Shown in pieces: positions 1 to 11,095 of a stretch of DNA of 64,000 bases. This DNA is from Ctena decussata. Its lineage: Eukaryota > Mollusca > Bivalvia > Lucinida > Lucinidae. The notes under the pieces were generated by a model. It was not told where the DNA came from. It saw nothing but the letters and a program-made list of their open reading frames with translations, and ran no database searches. The DNA lies in contig OZ022500.1 of assembly GCA_963989385.1 (NCBI GenBank), positions 21,838,460-21,902,459 of the forward strand, written 5' to 3'. How positions within the stretch are numbered: position 1 is the first letter of the stretch; every line of letters starts with the position of its first letter. Made by a program: the position numbers and the translations under genes.

Positions 1-1119
1 AGTCGGGAAATTCACCAGTTGTTCTAAACCATGGTCATTCATGACATCAATCAACATTTGTCCCTCTGACTGACTTAACACTGATCCTAACTTATTAAGT
101 CGGTCTGGCCAAGCAATATCTTTGAAGTTGAAATCCCCTAGTACGTGAACTGAGGGGAGCTTATTTCCCTTGTGCTTTGTCCTAATATGATCTAACTGGT
201 CACGAAACAATTGAAATTCCTCACTTGAGCCACCAGGCTGACGATACCAACTTGCTACATAATGGGAAGTTTTGTTTGCCAAAATTTTGACCCAAACTGA
301 TTCTGAGTCGTTTTCTATTTTTGACAAGGGCATGTGCGGAATGTCCTTATGAATGAGAAGCATCACTCCGCCACTCCGAAGGTTTCTGTCCTTCCTGAAT
401 ACATTATAGGGGAATGTTTCAGGGAACAATTCCGAAGTTGCAACTGAACTGTCAATTTTTGTTTCTTGAATAGCCACAACCTGAGGTTGGTGGACATCAA
501 GGAAAGCTAATAAATCCAATTTCTTACCCCTAATACTGTTTATGTTCAAACTAACAAGTTTCAAACTGCCAAGAGTCTTGCCATTTAAATTTGACTCATT
601 TGAACTGCTTGATGAAAGCCTAACATTCTTATCCTTTGACAGTGGATTAAATCGATTCTCAGTCACTAGATTCAACTGATCATCGAAAAAGGAGTCCGAG
701 AAGTTGAAAAATTCACATTTTGGACAAATCCATGTGCACCCAGAAGTCAATACATTTTCATAATCAGTGTCCGAAATAAAAGAGCATTCATTGTGAAGCC
801 ACAGTTCACAACCATCGCATTGAACTGCCTTATGACCATTGAGAACCGCACGACTGCACAGGCCGCAATCCGCCTTGCAGCTTGTGCAATACCAATCACT
901 ACTGCCAGTCTCAATCGCTAACAGCTCATCATCTCCCAGATTTGAACATTTTGCATGAAAGCGTTTTTCGCCATCAGTGCATTCAATCATTTTGTCCGAT
1001 GATTTGCACATTTTTTTGCACAAACCACACTTAGACCTGGGACCTGGGTTTGTTTCGATGTCCCCAGCCAGGATAATCAAAAGAGCTAGGTCAGTGCCTT
1101 TGGATGAGGAAAAGCATCT
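1..1119 (-). CDS. LINE ORF, 2A motif + PHD fingers + APE endonuclease (partial, runs off left edge)
   Basis: An open frame of 373 codons on the minus strand reaches the window edge. In order: a 2A-like motif G-D-I-E-T-N-P-G-P at 1065-1039; two cysteine/histidine-rich PHD-like fingers (about 1030-860 and 860-700, with CGLC, FHAKC, WYCTSC, CDGCELWLHNEC and WICPKC); a linker; then an apurinic-type endonuclease starting near 570 with SLNINSIRGKK, AIQETKID, RSGGVMLLI and LGDFNFKD. This order is known for CR1-like non-LTR retrotransposons, where the endonuclease nicks target DNA and the reverse transcriptase (off the window) copies the RNA. 2A motifs are known in some of these elements and make the ribosome skip the Gly-Pro bond. 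The frame has no stop across the visible part, so the copy is fairly young. The clade is inferred. Confidence 0.85.
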
Positions 1120-1329
1120 TCACCTCTGAGAAGTTCTACAATTTCCAAGTTTCCTTATGATAGTGAACCACTGCGTAGATCTGTCCGCAGACACATTGCT
1201 GCCAATCCTGCATTCCAAGTTTGGGTCCGGAGAGTCTGAACCTTGATTTGACCATTTCCATAGAATAAAACCAATAACTACCACCACTGGAAACATGAAT
1301 GGGGGCTTTCTAACATGCAATTTAGACAT
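1120..1329 (-). pseudogene. N-terminal leader of the 2A LINE ORF, cut off by an in-frame TGA
   Basis: This stretch lies in the same frame as, and directly upstream of, the 2A/PHD/APE frame, separated from it only by a TGA at 1122-1120. It begins with ATG (MSKLHVRKPPF), carries a hydrophobic run (PVVVVIGFILW) like a signal anchor, and ends LGNCRTSQR before the stop. In related elements the protein upstream of 2A can be a short signal-like peptide, so I infer this is the intact element's N-terminus, broken by one nonsense change. An alternative is that translation starts downstream and this ORF is unrelated. Confidence 0.4.
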
Positions 1330-2025
1330 TTCCTACCATTGGTTGATCCTACTTGGCAAGAGGAGAGTTTGCAAAATGAGAATATCAAACATCGAACTGG
1401 ACGGCAGTGCTTCACAAGTGGCAGCTAAATTACTAAACATCAAGTTCCACTCTACAGTTCAGTCGGTGTGAAAAAACTCTACCCCTTCCAAGTATTAGAT
1501 ACTAATTTAAAAAAAAAAAAAAGACCAGCAACAATCCTGATTCTGAACTTGCGAGACAACAGAGCACTGACAGTTACAAAGAGCTAGTCAGATACTCTGC
1601 CCTAATTTTTGTTAAACAAAGGATTCTGAACTTTACCCCACCCACTGGATGTAGTGAATGGCGGGAACAAGTGTCAACAAAGTTTTACAGAAAACGAAAG
1701 CAAAATACACAAAGTAACAAAAACCAACAACTACAGGATGTTGGTTTGATCTTGTCTGATTAGAAATTCAGGCAAGATCACAAGGGAAAAGTATGAAAAA
1801 AGACTTCTCTTTTAAGGTCTTTTTGAGAGGCATCCGTCCAGGTCCCATTCTTAAAAAGGGTGCAAGTTCTTTCATTCAAAGTATACACAGGTATAAAGGT
1901 GTAATCAGCCTATTATTATTCCAGAAATAAATAATTAAGGCCGAAATGGGATACAGATTTACACGGGATACAGATTTACATAAGTCGTTTGACTTCCTTC
2001 TGGATCCTTTTTGTATATTCTTCTG
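1330..2025. other. Intergenic, no gene seen
   Basis: AT-rich sequence, possibly the 5' UTR of the minus-strand LINE near 1330-1500. There is a short A tract near 1510. The phrase 'ggccgaaatggg' near 1940 recurs in the degenerate array at 2893-3045. No coding frame or RNA gene was recognised. Confidence 0.4.
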
Positions 2026-2829
2026 TAGCGTAAGGGTACCACCATCGGACACCTAAAAATTGCTTTTTCCAATGAATTTTCAAATTGTTACATCAAAAGT
2101 CTAAAGACTTTATGTGACTTGCATAATATATACCTCATATATTGATTCGGTAAACATAAGCTGTAGTATGACGTTATACGGAGGAGTCGGGGAGCATTCA
2201 TTATTTCACAGGTAACGGGCGTAAAATCTTGGCTAGGGGTACCCCCATCGGACACCTTTATTTTCTACACATGTAAACTAATTATGCATAAACAAATTTA
2301 ATGTAACATTGTAAAGACATACCCTTGTTTAAGATAAATAGGCAAGAATCGATTCAGAACTTTAAGTTTGACATGAAAGGTAAAATAATATGTGCTCCCT
2401 CAGAATGATGACGTTTGTTTACATTGAACTATTTATATAGATTTTAGCCAGTGTCGAGAGGCAAACAAGTGTGCATTTTCAAGACTAGAACGAACTGGAA
2501 TATAATCCTTATATTATTTGTTAGGTGACTAAAATCTCCATCCAATGTTGTTGATTAGATTATTGATCTGCATTTAGGTACGACGAAATCATGGTGTAAC
2601 CATTCACTGAAATGTTTCTGACTTGTACCCTTGTCCGGTAAATACCGTCTTTGAAAATTACGTTAACGCTCCCGAGACGAGAAAGGCGCGCAAAAGTGCC
2701 GAGGAAAAGACCACAAAACATTATAAAAATTGGTATTAAATTGGACGAGGTGCTACTCATTTTAAACGAGAACAGATCGTAAAGGTGTCCGATGGGGGTA
2801 CCCTGTCCGATGGGGGTACCCTCACGCTA
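2026..2829. mobile_element. Non-autonomous DNA transposon with TIRs, TA target
   Basis: The two ends are inverted copies of TAGCGTRAGGGTACCMCCAT followed by CGGACA: left end at 2026-2052, right end at 2800-2829. The motif GGGTACCCCCATCGGACA also occurs once inside near 2237 and twice at the right end. Flanking TA on both sides fits a TA target duplication as in Tc1/mariner-type elements. The small minus-strand ORF inside (2560-2760) matches nothing I recognise and is probably chance. Confidence 0.6.
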
Positions 2830-2892
2830 TATGTCTTTCATGTGTATTGTATTTATATTGTCAGTTTATACAAATAAAATAATGTTTATACT

Positions 2893-3045
2893 AAGGCCGA
2901 AATGACTCACCCATAAAATCAGACCAAAACGACCCACCTTTGAAATTGGGCCGAAACAACCCACCCCAATTGGGCCGAACGACTCCACCTGTAAATGGGG
3001 CCGAAATGACCGGGCTGAATGGGAATAGGGCCTAAACAACCCCGA
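2893..3045. repeat. Degenerate short tandem repeat (GGCCGAAAYGACCCACC-like)
   Basis: About seven diverged copies of a ~20-25 bp unit built on 'gggccgaaaygacccacc'. A lone related phrase sits at 1937-1952. No coding capacity. Confidence 0.6.
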
Positions 3046-3945
3046 TTTTTTTTTACACGTAAAAGGTTTAAATTCACGTGCAAAATCATTGCAGAACAGG
3101 TTGTTTATAACATCTGCACGAATACTGGTTCAAACGAAACTATGCACAACGACATGCATTTTTAACGCTCAAATTAGGTAAAGTAGATCCTTACATCTTA
3201 AATATTCTGCAGGACCGTCTAGTACTTTGAATGTCCCAGCCGTTGCCTTGTACAAACGGTCTTTGCTAGCACGATAATCTTCGTTTTCGGGCATTTTTTG
3301 TTGCGGTTATCCAAAGGTACTGCAAGGTCACATTGCCGCAAAGGAAACATTAATCACGACATCCTGGTCCGTAGAAATACCAAAACGCACCTAAACACCG
3401 GAACGCACCCTGCAATTTACCGGAACGCTATATTTCTATGGAGCTTTCCTTTACTTTTGTGTTGTTTAAGGACTAAAATTTCATTGTTTTTCAGTTTTAA
3501 GTAGATAATGAATTAGTTTTTAATTCGAAACAAATAAGTTTGGTTTTCGATTTGTTACAATATCCTAGTTTTCAATTGGATACAATATTATTGTGTTACA
3601 GAATAACATAGATGGACCCTAATTAAGGGGTATCATCGATACAAAATGTTAATATATATGGCAAGTACTTTTCAAACAATAATATGTGGGAAGTTCGCAC
3701 CACTCATTGGTCTGGGGGATACTGACACGGACATAGATACCATGATTACCAACTACATTACAGCAGTGACTGATGCAGCCAGTGAGATACTTGGAGAGAA
3801 AGCCCTGGGTCACAAGTGATGTTCTCGACCTCTGTGATGAGATTTGAGATTTGAAGAAGAGGCACTATGAAGCAGAAGGAGCAAACGAATACAGGGAAGA
3901 TAATAAGAAGATTCAGAAGGCAATGAAGAAAGCTAAGGAAGACTG

Positions 3946-5205
3946 GATGGCGGATAACGGGAAGAATAAGTATAGCTCGTAGAACCCTATACGCCCTGAA
4001 TAAATCTGGAGTGCACGGTTCAAATGGCTTAAACCCAAGGAGTTCATACAAGATCTATCAGGTGTACGTGATTCCGTGGCTACTGTACAGTTTAGAGGTC
4101 TTGCCTTTGATGGATACTCAGATTTGGTAGCTTCAGAGATTTCATATCTCAACCCTACGAAGGATGCAATCCTTGCCGGATCGTACAGCAGTATCGGCTG
4201 TTCAGCTTCTTCTAGGTGCACTTCCAATCCAGGCAGAGATTTATAAGAGACAGCTGAGTCTTCTGCACTCCAACGTGATATCAAAGAATTCCAGATTTAA
4301 AAACTTGATGGAACAGCAGATCTCTCTTCAATGTTCTAAGAGTTTTTTCTGTGTGGCTGAAAACTCTCTGAGGTTGTACAACCTTCCTCCATCAACACAG
4401 CTTGGGAATTACTCAAAGTTTGCATGGGAAAAGCTGACCCGTCACTCTATTAACAGCTTCTGGACAGAGTCTCTGGTGAATGAAGCAAGATCAAAGTCGA
4501 CGTTGGTAAATTGTGACTTGGCGTCTATGGTCATGGGTGTTACCCATCATGTCTGGGAGGCCTGCGGAAACAACTTGAATGACATCAGAAAAAGTATTAC
4601 CAAGGTTAGGATGATGTTGGGGGTATACATTTTACAGTCTACGAGAACCAGGTTTAACCAGTACTCCGTGGAGGAATCATGCCCACTTTGTCGTTTTGGT
4701 CCTGAGGATCTATGTCATATGCTTTTGCGATGTCCAGCATTGGTCGGGGCTAGAAAGGTATCGCTGGACAGCTTTCGAGATTCTGTGGTCTTGAGCTATG
4801 GTTCAGAGGTCTGGTCGTCTTTGTCTAAGTCTGAGATGGTTGCTGTCTTTGTTGACACTCACAATCAGAAGGAATTCATAACTGGTCCTTTAGATGAGAA
4901 GGTCTTGCTACAGCTGGAGGCTCTAGGTAGAAGGTACTGTTTTCAGTTGCATACAAAAAGATTGCAACTGTATACAGAAATTTGTTAAACTGAGTGATTT
5001 CTGAAATTACTGAAATATTCACGTGGCCGCCACCACACGTCTGGCATGTCTGTACATAGTTGTAGTGTAAATAGTCAACATTCCCTGGATTATTTGCGTA
5101 CCAACGTTGTGATTATTCATCTGGATTATCTACAATTTCTACCGGTCATCGACCTGGGTGCGCCATTTTACTAGCGGAATATACATCAACAGAAACAGAA
5201 ACAGC
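3946..5205 (+). pseudogene. Second LINE, C-terminal RT fragment inserted in the first
   Basis: The open frame at 4164-4988 (274 codons) and the preceding frame from about 3958 read as the C-terminal third of a CR1/Jockey-like ORF2: RRTLYALNKSG, RSSYKIYQVYVIPWLLYSLEVL, RTAVSAVQLLLGALPIQAEI, ending in a zinc-knuckle-like CPLCRFGPEDLCHMLLRCPAL. It splits the first LINE between its KKAKEDW and QCEEIETCL segments, so it inserted later. The 3' end near 5185-5205 has short AACAGAAACAG repeats, typical of a LINE tail. The 5' truncation is the usual result of incomplete reverse transcription. Confidence 0.8.
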
Positions 5206-6143
5206 TAGTCAATGCGAGGAGATCGAAACTTGCCTGAACAAAAACAACAACAAGAGAGCATACCAGCTGGTGAAGGACCTAACTTCAGAGAAAGAGGGTA
5301 GGTCTGGGAAATGTCTTACAGAAGAACAAGAGATTCTGAGCAGATGGACAGAATATTGCTCAGAACTATATACAACCATGAAAGTGATGGTGACAATGCG
5401 GTACTGGACTGTAATCATCCCCCAGAAGAAGGTCTACAACCGATTCTTCGGGAGGAAATTGCAGTAGCAGCACTGAAGAAGGGGAAGTCTGCCGGAGTTG
5501 ATAATATACTAGCAGAACTTGTTCAAGCTGGCGGGGAGACCATGATTGTTGTTTTAACAGAAATCTGTAATAAGATCTGGAGAACAGGAGAATGACCTAC
5601 CCCATGGACTCAGTCGCTGATTATTACACCCCCTAAAAGGGCAACCTACAGCTCTGCCAGAACTACAGAACCATCAGCATCATCGGCCATTCAAGCAAAG
5701 TTATGCTGAAAGTCATCTTAAACAGACTTACTAGTAACCCCAAACCAAGAGGTAATCGCAGAAGAACAGACTGGGTTCAGACCTGAAAGAAGCACAACAG
5801 AACAGATCTTCAATCTTAGAATCCTGTGTGAAAAGTATCTCCAACTTAGCAAAATCTGTACCATGTCTTCATTGATTTCGAAAAAGCATTTGACAGGGTC
5901 TGACATGCAGCCTTAAGGGCCACCATGCGGAGGTACATTATCTGAGCAAATCTAGTTCGCACCATTGCCCAGCTCTACGACAAGGCTACAAGTGCAGTCC
6001 TGATGAATGTCAGCATGGAAGAATGGTTCAGAAAAACAGTTTGAGTAAGGCAAGGATGTCTTCTGTCCTCCACCCTCTTCAACATTTCTCTCGAACGGAT
6101 CATGTCTGATGCTCTGGAAGAATATAACGGGAAGGTTAGCATA

Positions 6144-6422
6144 AAAAGGTAAAGGTTTCCCATAGCCTAATAGCCATAGGGGCAGTAGGGGTTAGAGACC
6201 CACTGTATCTTGGGCACAGATGATGAAAGGCGGACCCATCTCTCTCCTTTCGCTGACTTATCCTTCCCTGATTCGAAAAAGGTACCCATTTACTGCTGGG
6301 TTGACAGAGAGAGAGTTTTCCAGTCGTCGGATGGCGACGGTGAGCCGCAAACTCACGACCTTCCGGTGACTTTCTGCACAATAACCGAGCCACTCTAACC
6401 ACTCGACTATTGTGCCTCTCTA
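6144..6422 (-). mobile_element. tRNA-derived SINE, inserted in the LINE, with 10-bp TSD
   Basis: Read on the minus strand, the head has an A-box-like TGGTTAGAGTGGC and a B-box-like GGTCGTGAGTTTGC, followed by a ~200-bp body. GGTTAGCATA flanks it on both sides (6134-6143 and 6423-6432), and removing the SINE restores the host LINE frame around GKVSIGGRN. The same SINE family occurs at 37518. Confidence 0.85.
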
Positions 6423-7282
6423 GGTTAGCATAGGCGGCAGAAATATAACCAATCTGCGTGTTGCCGATGATATAGACGCTCTAGCTGAGGAAGAGCAGGA
6501 AATAGAAGCCCTAGTTGACAGTCTCGACAAAACATGCACAATGTATAAAATGGAGATGAGTGCTGAGAAGACCAAACTAATGATAAATAGCGCCAATGGC
6601 ATCCAGGGGGAGATCAAGGTAAAAGGGCAGAAGCTTGGTACTGTAACCAGCTTCAAATATCTTGGAGCAATTGTCTCAGATGATGGCTCCAAAAAGGAGG
6701 TTCTCTCAAGAATTGCACAAGCCACTTCAGCTCTTACAAAGCTGAAGCCAATTTGGAGAGATGAGATAACATATCTCTTGGATCAAAGGTGAAACTTATG
6801 CGCTCTATTGTCATTTCCATATTTCTATATGCCTGTGTATCATGTACCTTGACAGCAGAGTTAGAGAAAAAGAACGCAGGCCTTTGAGATAAGATGCTAC
6901 CGAAGGTTTCTGAACATTTCGTACAAGGACCAGGAGGTTCGCAGAAAGATCCAAGCAGCCATTGGAGAGTATTATGAACTCCTGACCCTTTGGACTAAGG
7001 TGGTTTAGCCACGTCTCAAGGTATTCTGGTTTAGCAAAGACGATTCTACAGGGCACAGTGAAAGGACAAAGAAGAAGAGGTAGACAGAAGAAGAAGTGGG
7101 AAGACAATATTAAAGAGTAGTCAGGAATGGACTTTGCCAGCTCAACTAGGGTTGTTGAAAACAGGACAAGGTGGAAAGGGATAGTTTCGAAGTCATCTGT
7201 GGTGCCCCAACGACCTAGTAGTATGGTTATGTAATAGAACAGAATAGATATGATAAACGTGACTGTGATATGTATTATGCAG

Positions 7283-8543
7283 TCATATTGCAACAGACAA
7301 AGCATCTAACAATATTGTGTTTGTTTGCAAGACACACTACATCAACTGCTTGAGAGAGGAGCTTGGTTTGAACACTTCGGAAGGAAACCCTACATATACA
7401 TGCACTTCGTTGTCCAAAGAGGAAATTCTAAGACAACACAAGACGGTTCTAGTTTCCTTTGGTATATCCACAGCAGAGGAAGATCTTGATCTTCCAAAAC
7501 TGTATTGGATCCCTAAGTTACATAAATATCCATATAAGCAACGATATATTGCGGGTTCAGCTAAGTGCTCAACTAAGTCTCTCTCTCAGATTCTTACAAG
7601 AATCCTAACGGCAGTTAAGGATGGTCTTCAGAAATATTGTGATCTATCTTACGCAAGAAGTGGCGTAAATCAGATGTGGATCCTAAAAATTTCTAAAGAA
7701 CTTTTGGAAAGTTTAAAAGCCCAAGCACTTTTTGAAGTAGATAGCATAAAAACCTTCGATTTCTCTACGCTTTATACAACAACACCACATAACACATTAA
7801 AATCTAAATTAAAAGAAATTGTTAACAATTGTTTCTTTCACAAAAACGGAAATCGTCGGTACAAATACATTGTTCTTGGGTATATGGACACATATTTTGT
7901 TAAGGACCACTCTGAGGTTCACACAAAATATTCTGAAGATGATGTCATTAAAATGCTGGAATTTCTTATCGACAATATTTACGTAGAGTTTTACATTTAT
8001 CTACTTTAGATGGATTTGTTTCCTCTAAAATTTATGACAAAAGCGATGATTTTGATTTCGACATTGTTAATTTTCCGTTTTTGGATGGTGATGTTCCCCG
8101 CACCACTTCTTATGGTGTTTACATTTCTCAGCTTATTCGCTTCGCTAGGGTGTCTAGTCATCTGGCTGACTTCAATGCTCGTAATAAAAGTTTGACTGCC
8201 AAGCTTTTACAGCAGGGGTATCGGTATCATAAACTTCGGAAAGCTTTTTCTAAATTTTATCGTAGACACTTTGAATTGGTTTCTAAATATAATATAGGGT
8301 TAAGGTCACTTTTGCAACAAGGCCTATCGGAACCTGAATTTTATGGTGACTTAGTATATAAATTACGCAAAATCGTAGGGAAAACAGAATTTCCCGATCA
8401 ATTTAAGAAAATTATCATACGATTTAAACGCATTGGCTATAACATAGATGTAATGCGACAGTCTGCATGCTTAGTGGTTAACCCAATCACGGTTGACAAC
8501 TTTGCTGTCCTCTTTAATTGCACGCCGGTGGGTCGGGGTTAGG
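7283..8543 (+). pseudogene. Penelope-like element (PLE) reverse transcriptase, fragment 1
   Basis: The frame open from 7283 to 8009 reads DKASNNIVFVCKTHYINCL, LPKLYWIPKLHKYPYKQRYI, KCSTKSLSQILTRIL and TFDFSTLYTTTPHNTLKSKL, the N-terminal half of a PLE reverse transcriptase. After a stop at 8007-8009, the frame at 8081-8542 continues with TSYGVYISQLIRFARV, ADFNARNKSLTAKLLQQGY, KLRKAFSKFYRRHFELVSKY and LVYKLRKIVG, the PLE segment after the RT. The catalytic middle (fingers/palm with YIDD) is missing here, so this copy has an internal deletion. PLEs are telomerase-related retroelements, often with a GIY-YIG endonuclease, which I do not see here. Confidence 0.85.
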
Positions 8544-9246
8544 ACTCTATGATAGCCCCTACATAAAGCTATATATTAGTTGGTTGGGGCCGGATGTTTG
8601 TCTGTTTCTTGGCCCACCGGGGTTCAACTGGTGGTCTTCTTTTGCTCCAGTACTCCAGTGGTGTTGCTGGCGCCCCAGGGATCTCCGGGTGTCTCAACAC
8701 GTTTTGGCTGTCGAGTCCTCATCCTTGCTTCATCACGGTCTTTTCTTGATCTTAATTGTTGACCGTGATGACTCTCTGATGAGTTAGGGGACCTCCATAC
8801 GAACCGAACTACCAACTAATTGTGTGCACCGCAACGGAGGGTGAGAGTGAAGGTTTGGGCCCAGTAAAACCGGTTTAAACCCCCCAGTAATTATTACTGA
8901 CCGTCCCAAGGCGGTACTTTTGTTGCGGTTGCATTTGTTTTATGTTCGGTGCTGTTTAATTTATTGTGTCCTTAGTTTAATCCTTCTATCATAAAAATAG
9001 AAAATAGGTACAAATAATTGTTAAATGTTTTTCATATAATTTGCTTAGTCCGTTATAACCCGTCTGTTGGTCTAAATTATTTAGTTCAATAAAGATAGCT
9101 GAGTTGCCGTCTGTTTGGGAAAGCGCTGCTGACTCGGCTTATCACTTGTAATTTATTGTTTGTTGGGATGTCTTTGTCAATCTTTCCCTTTGATGTTGGG
9201 GATAGGGTTTGGGATCTGATTCAGTCAGTTCCTGAAGTGTAGTTAC
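8544..9246 (+). mobile_element. PLE 3' tail / pseudo-LTR, plus orientation
   Basis: Non-coding tail after PLE fragment 1. Blocks of it recur inverted at 11270-12330: for example the block around 'gtgtgcaccgcaacggagggtgag' near 8820 matches ~12010, 'tttgcttagtccgttataaccc' at 9035 matches ~11790, and 'gggatctgattcagtcagttcc' at 9210 matches ~11310 and ~12230. This marks it as the repeated terminal part of the element. Confidence 0.65.
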
Positions 9247-9900
9247 TCTTTAAATTTGGCGGACAGATTTTTCAACAGACAGTTGGCATTCCAATGGGCA
9301 CTAACTGCGCCCCCTTACTTGCCGACTTGTTTCTTTACGGGTATAAGGCGGAGTTTATACAAGGGCTCTTAAAAGAAGGTAATAAACACCTTGCACAGAA
9401 ATTCAACTTCACCTACAGGTACATAGATGATGATCTGTCTCTGAATAACCCAAAGATTTCAGAGTATATTGACCTCATATATCCATGTGAACTTGAAATT
9501 AAAAAATACCACAGAGTCCAGTTCATCTGCTTCATACTTAGATTGCTATCTCTATATTGACAATGGAAAGCTTGTTACTAGGCTTTATGACAAGAGGGAC
9601 GACTTCAACTTTCCCATAGTAAACTTTCCATTTCTGAGTAGTAATATCCCTTCGGCACCGGAGTTTATGTTTCTCAACTAGTCCGCTATGCTAGGGCTTG
9701 TTTCAAATATCAAGACTTTGTTGAAAGAGGGAAGCTACTCACTCAGAAACTGTTGAAGCAGGGTTATCATAAAGCAGCAAAGCTTGTGTCGACAGTTAAA
9801 AAGTTTTATGGGAGACACCATTGACCTTGTTGATCCCTACAATGTGGCCGTTTCTAAACTAATCTCCGATTTGATGGCCTCAGCCGAAGCTTAGTTAAGC
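9247..9900 (+). pseudogene. PLE reverse transcriptase, fragment 2 with catalytic YIDD
   Basis: Frames at 9260-9560 and 9469-9681 read a FRQTVGIPMGTNCAPLLADL-like block, FNFTYRYIDDDLSLNNP (catalytic motif YIDD), then YLDCYLYIDNGKLVTRLYDKRDDFNFPIVNFPF, followed by VSQLVRYARACF-like sequence in broken frames to about 9890. One frameshift falls near 9500. This supplies the RT palm that is missing from fragment 1, but as a separate copy after a tail sequence, so the pair looks like a partial tandem PLE. Confidence 0.85.
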
Positions 9901-10114
9901 TTTCAAATACCGGACTTTCATTTTCACTGACTTTTTCCACAGATACATAGATATGGCGGATGTATTATAATAGGCAGGTGATGCTTACTACCCCGCGGGT
10001 ACCTGATCACACCTCTGTTCTGGGGTCCATGTCTGTGTATCTAAAATATTCCGGAATTGTCTATGTTTAAATGACCTACAAGTTCGGATTTATTATTTGG
10101 GTACTTTGACCACT

Positions 10115-10370
10115 ATCATTGCTACATAGGACTTGTAGTCCTACAAGCATGGATTTACTTGCAGTCATAATGCAACATAGGACCTGTAGTCAATTTCTGC
10201 TTAAGCCAGAAACATAAATGTCACTTGCAGTAATTTTGCCACATAATTCATATTCTACATATCCTACAAAGATGAATGTTACTTGATGATACGTTGCAAC
10301 ATAAGCCCTGTAGATAAATTCTTCTGAAATTTCAAACAGAAATATTAGTTGGAGTCATATTGCCCGTCCC
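10115..10370. repeat. Degenerate ~65-bp tandem satellite, block 1
   Basis: About four diverged units built on 'cataggacctgtagtcatat ... aacctacaaacagaaatgttacttgcagtcatattgc'. The same unit recurs at 10885-11095, 13015-13375 and once near 15150. The blocks look like one array split by insertions. Confidence 0.65.
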
Positions 10371-10884
10371 CAACAATTCTCCTCACCTCGATATAGTCAC
10401 GCACGGTACTGAAAATTCAGTTTTTGGATGTAGGGTAATATTAAGTTTGTAAAAAATGACCGCACTGATATTTCTTTGATTTTCCTACAAAATATATCAA
10501 AAGATTTGTAAGATAGTGTAGAATACTAGGATAACACAACATTTTTGACTTAAGGTCCGTGCTTTAAGAAAAACGTAGAAAACTGAGTAACTTCTTGCTC
10601 ATTTTCTCTATTTTCCCTATATACTGTTAGGAAATGATGACCATATTAATCAGAGCAAAAATGACCGCATTAAATGTAAACTTAAAAGTTTGAAAAAAAA
10701 AATCTATGTGCAGCTAAAAAAGTGCACTATATTGACCTAACACAACATTTTTCATTTTTTATTCAAGGAAGACAAAAAAAAGAGAGAAAAACTGTCAATG
10801 TCCTATCTAATTTAATGCTATTTCAAACTCACGCGATATCGTCGTTTACAGGTATATTATACGGGGCTGAGGAAAAAAGTTGCC

Positions 10885-11095
10885 CATGACATAGGACCTT
10901 AAGTCATATTCTACCTAACCTACAAGCATAAATATTACTTGCAGTCCTAATGTCACATATGACCTGTAGTCATATACTGCTGCTGCCACATAGGACCTGC
11001 TGTCATATTCTACTTAACCTTCAAACAGAAATTACACCATTGCATTATAGTCATATTGCATTTAACCTTCAAACAGAAAATGAAATTGGTCAAAG
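10885..11095. repeat. Degenerate ~65-bp tandem satellite, block 2
   Basis: Three or more units of the same 'cctgtagtcatattctacttaacct' repeat as at 10115. Confidence 0.65.

Larger units (their letters stand above)
3690..7225 (+). pseudogene. LINE ORF2 remnant (reverse transcriptase), interrupted by a second LINE and a SINE
   Basis: Plus-strand fragments of one non-LTR retrotransposon polyprotein, in changing frames with several stops. At 3750-3945 is the linker after the endonuclease (ITAVTDAASEILGEK ... KAMKKAKEDW). At 5206-6143 come QCEEIETCLNKNN, KGKSAGVDNI, QNYRTISII, EEQTGFRPERSTTEQIFNLR, an IDFEKAFDR-like stretch, and QLYDKATSAVLMN. At 6433-6790 come GGRNITNLRVADDIDAL (the catalytic DD, with V for the usual F before it), MSAEKTKLM and TSFKYLGAIVSDDGS. 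At 6795-7225 is the C-terminal part (GLAKTILQGTVKGQRRRGRQKKKWED-like, split by frameshifts). It is an inactive copy of a metazoan LINE family common in invertebrates. The clade was not determined. Confidence 0.8.

Noticed and set aside
4164..4988. Independent host gene of 274 codons
   Set aside because: It reads as the C-terminal end of a LINE ORF2 and is embedded in LINE sequence.
8771..8820. CTGATGAG followed by CCGAAC in the PLE tail, repeated inverted near 12040-12066, as another hammerhead
   Set aside because: No convincing helix II, the GAAA core reads GAAC, and no helix III or NUH site follows.
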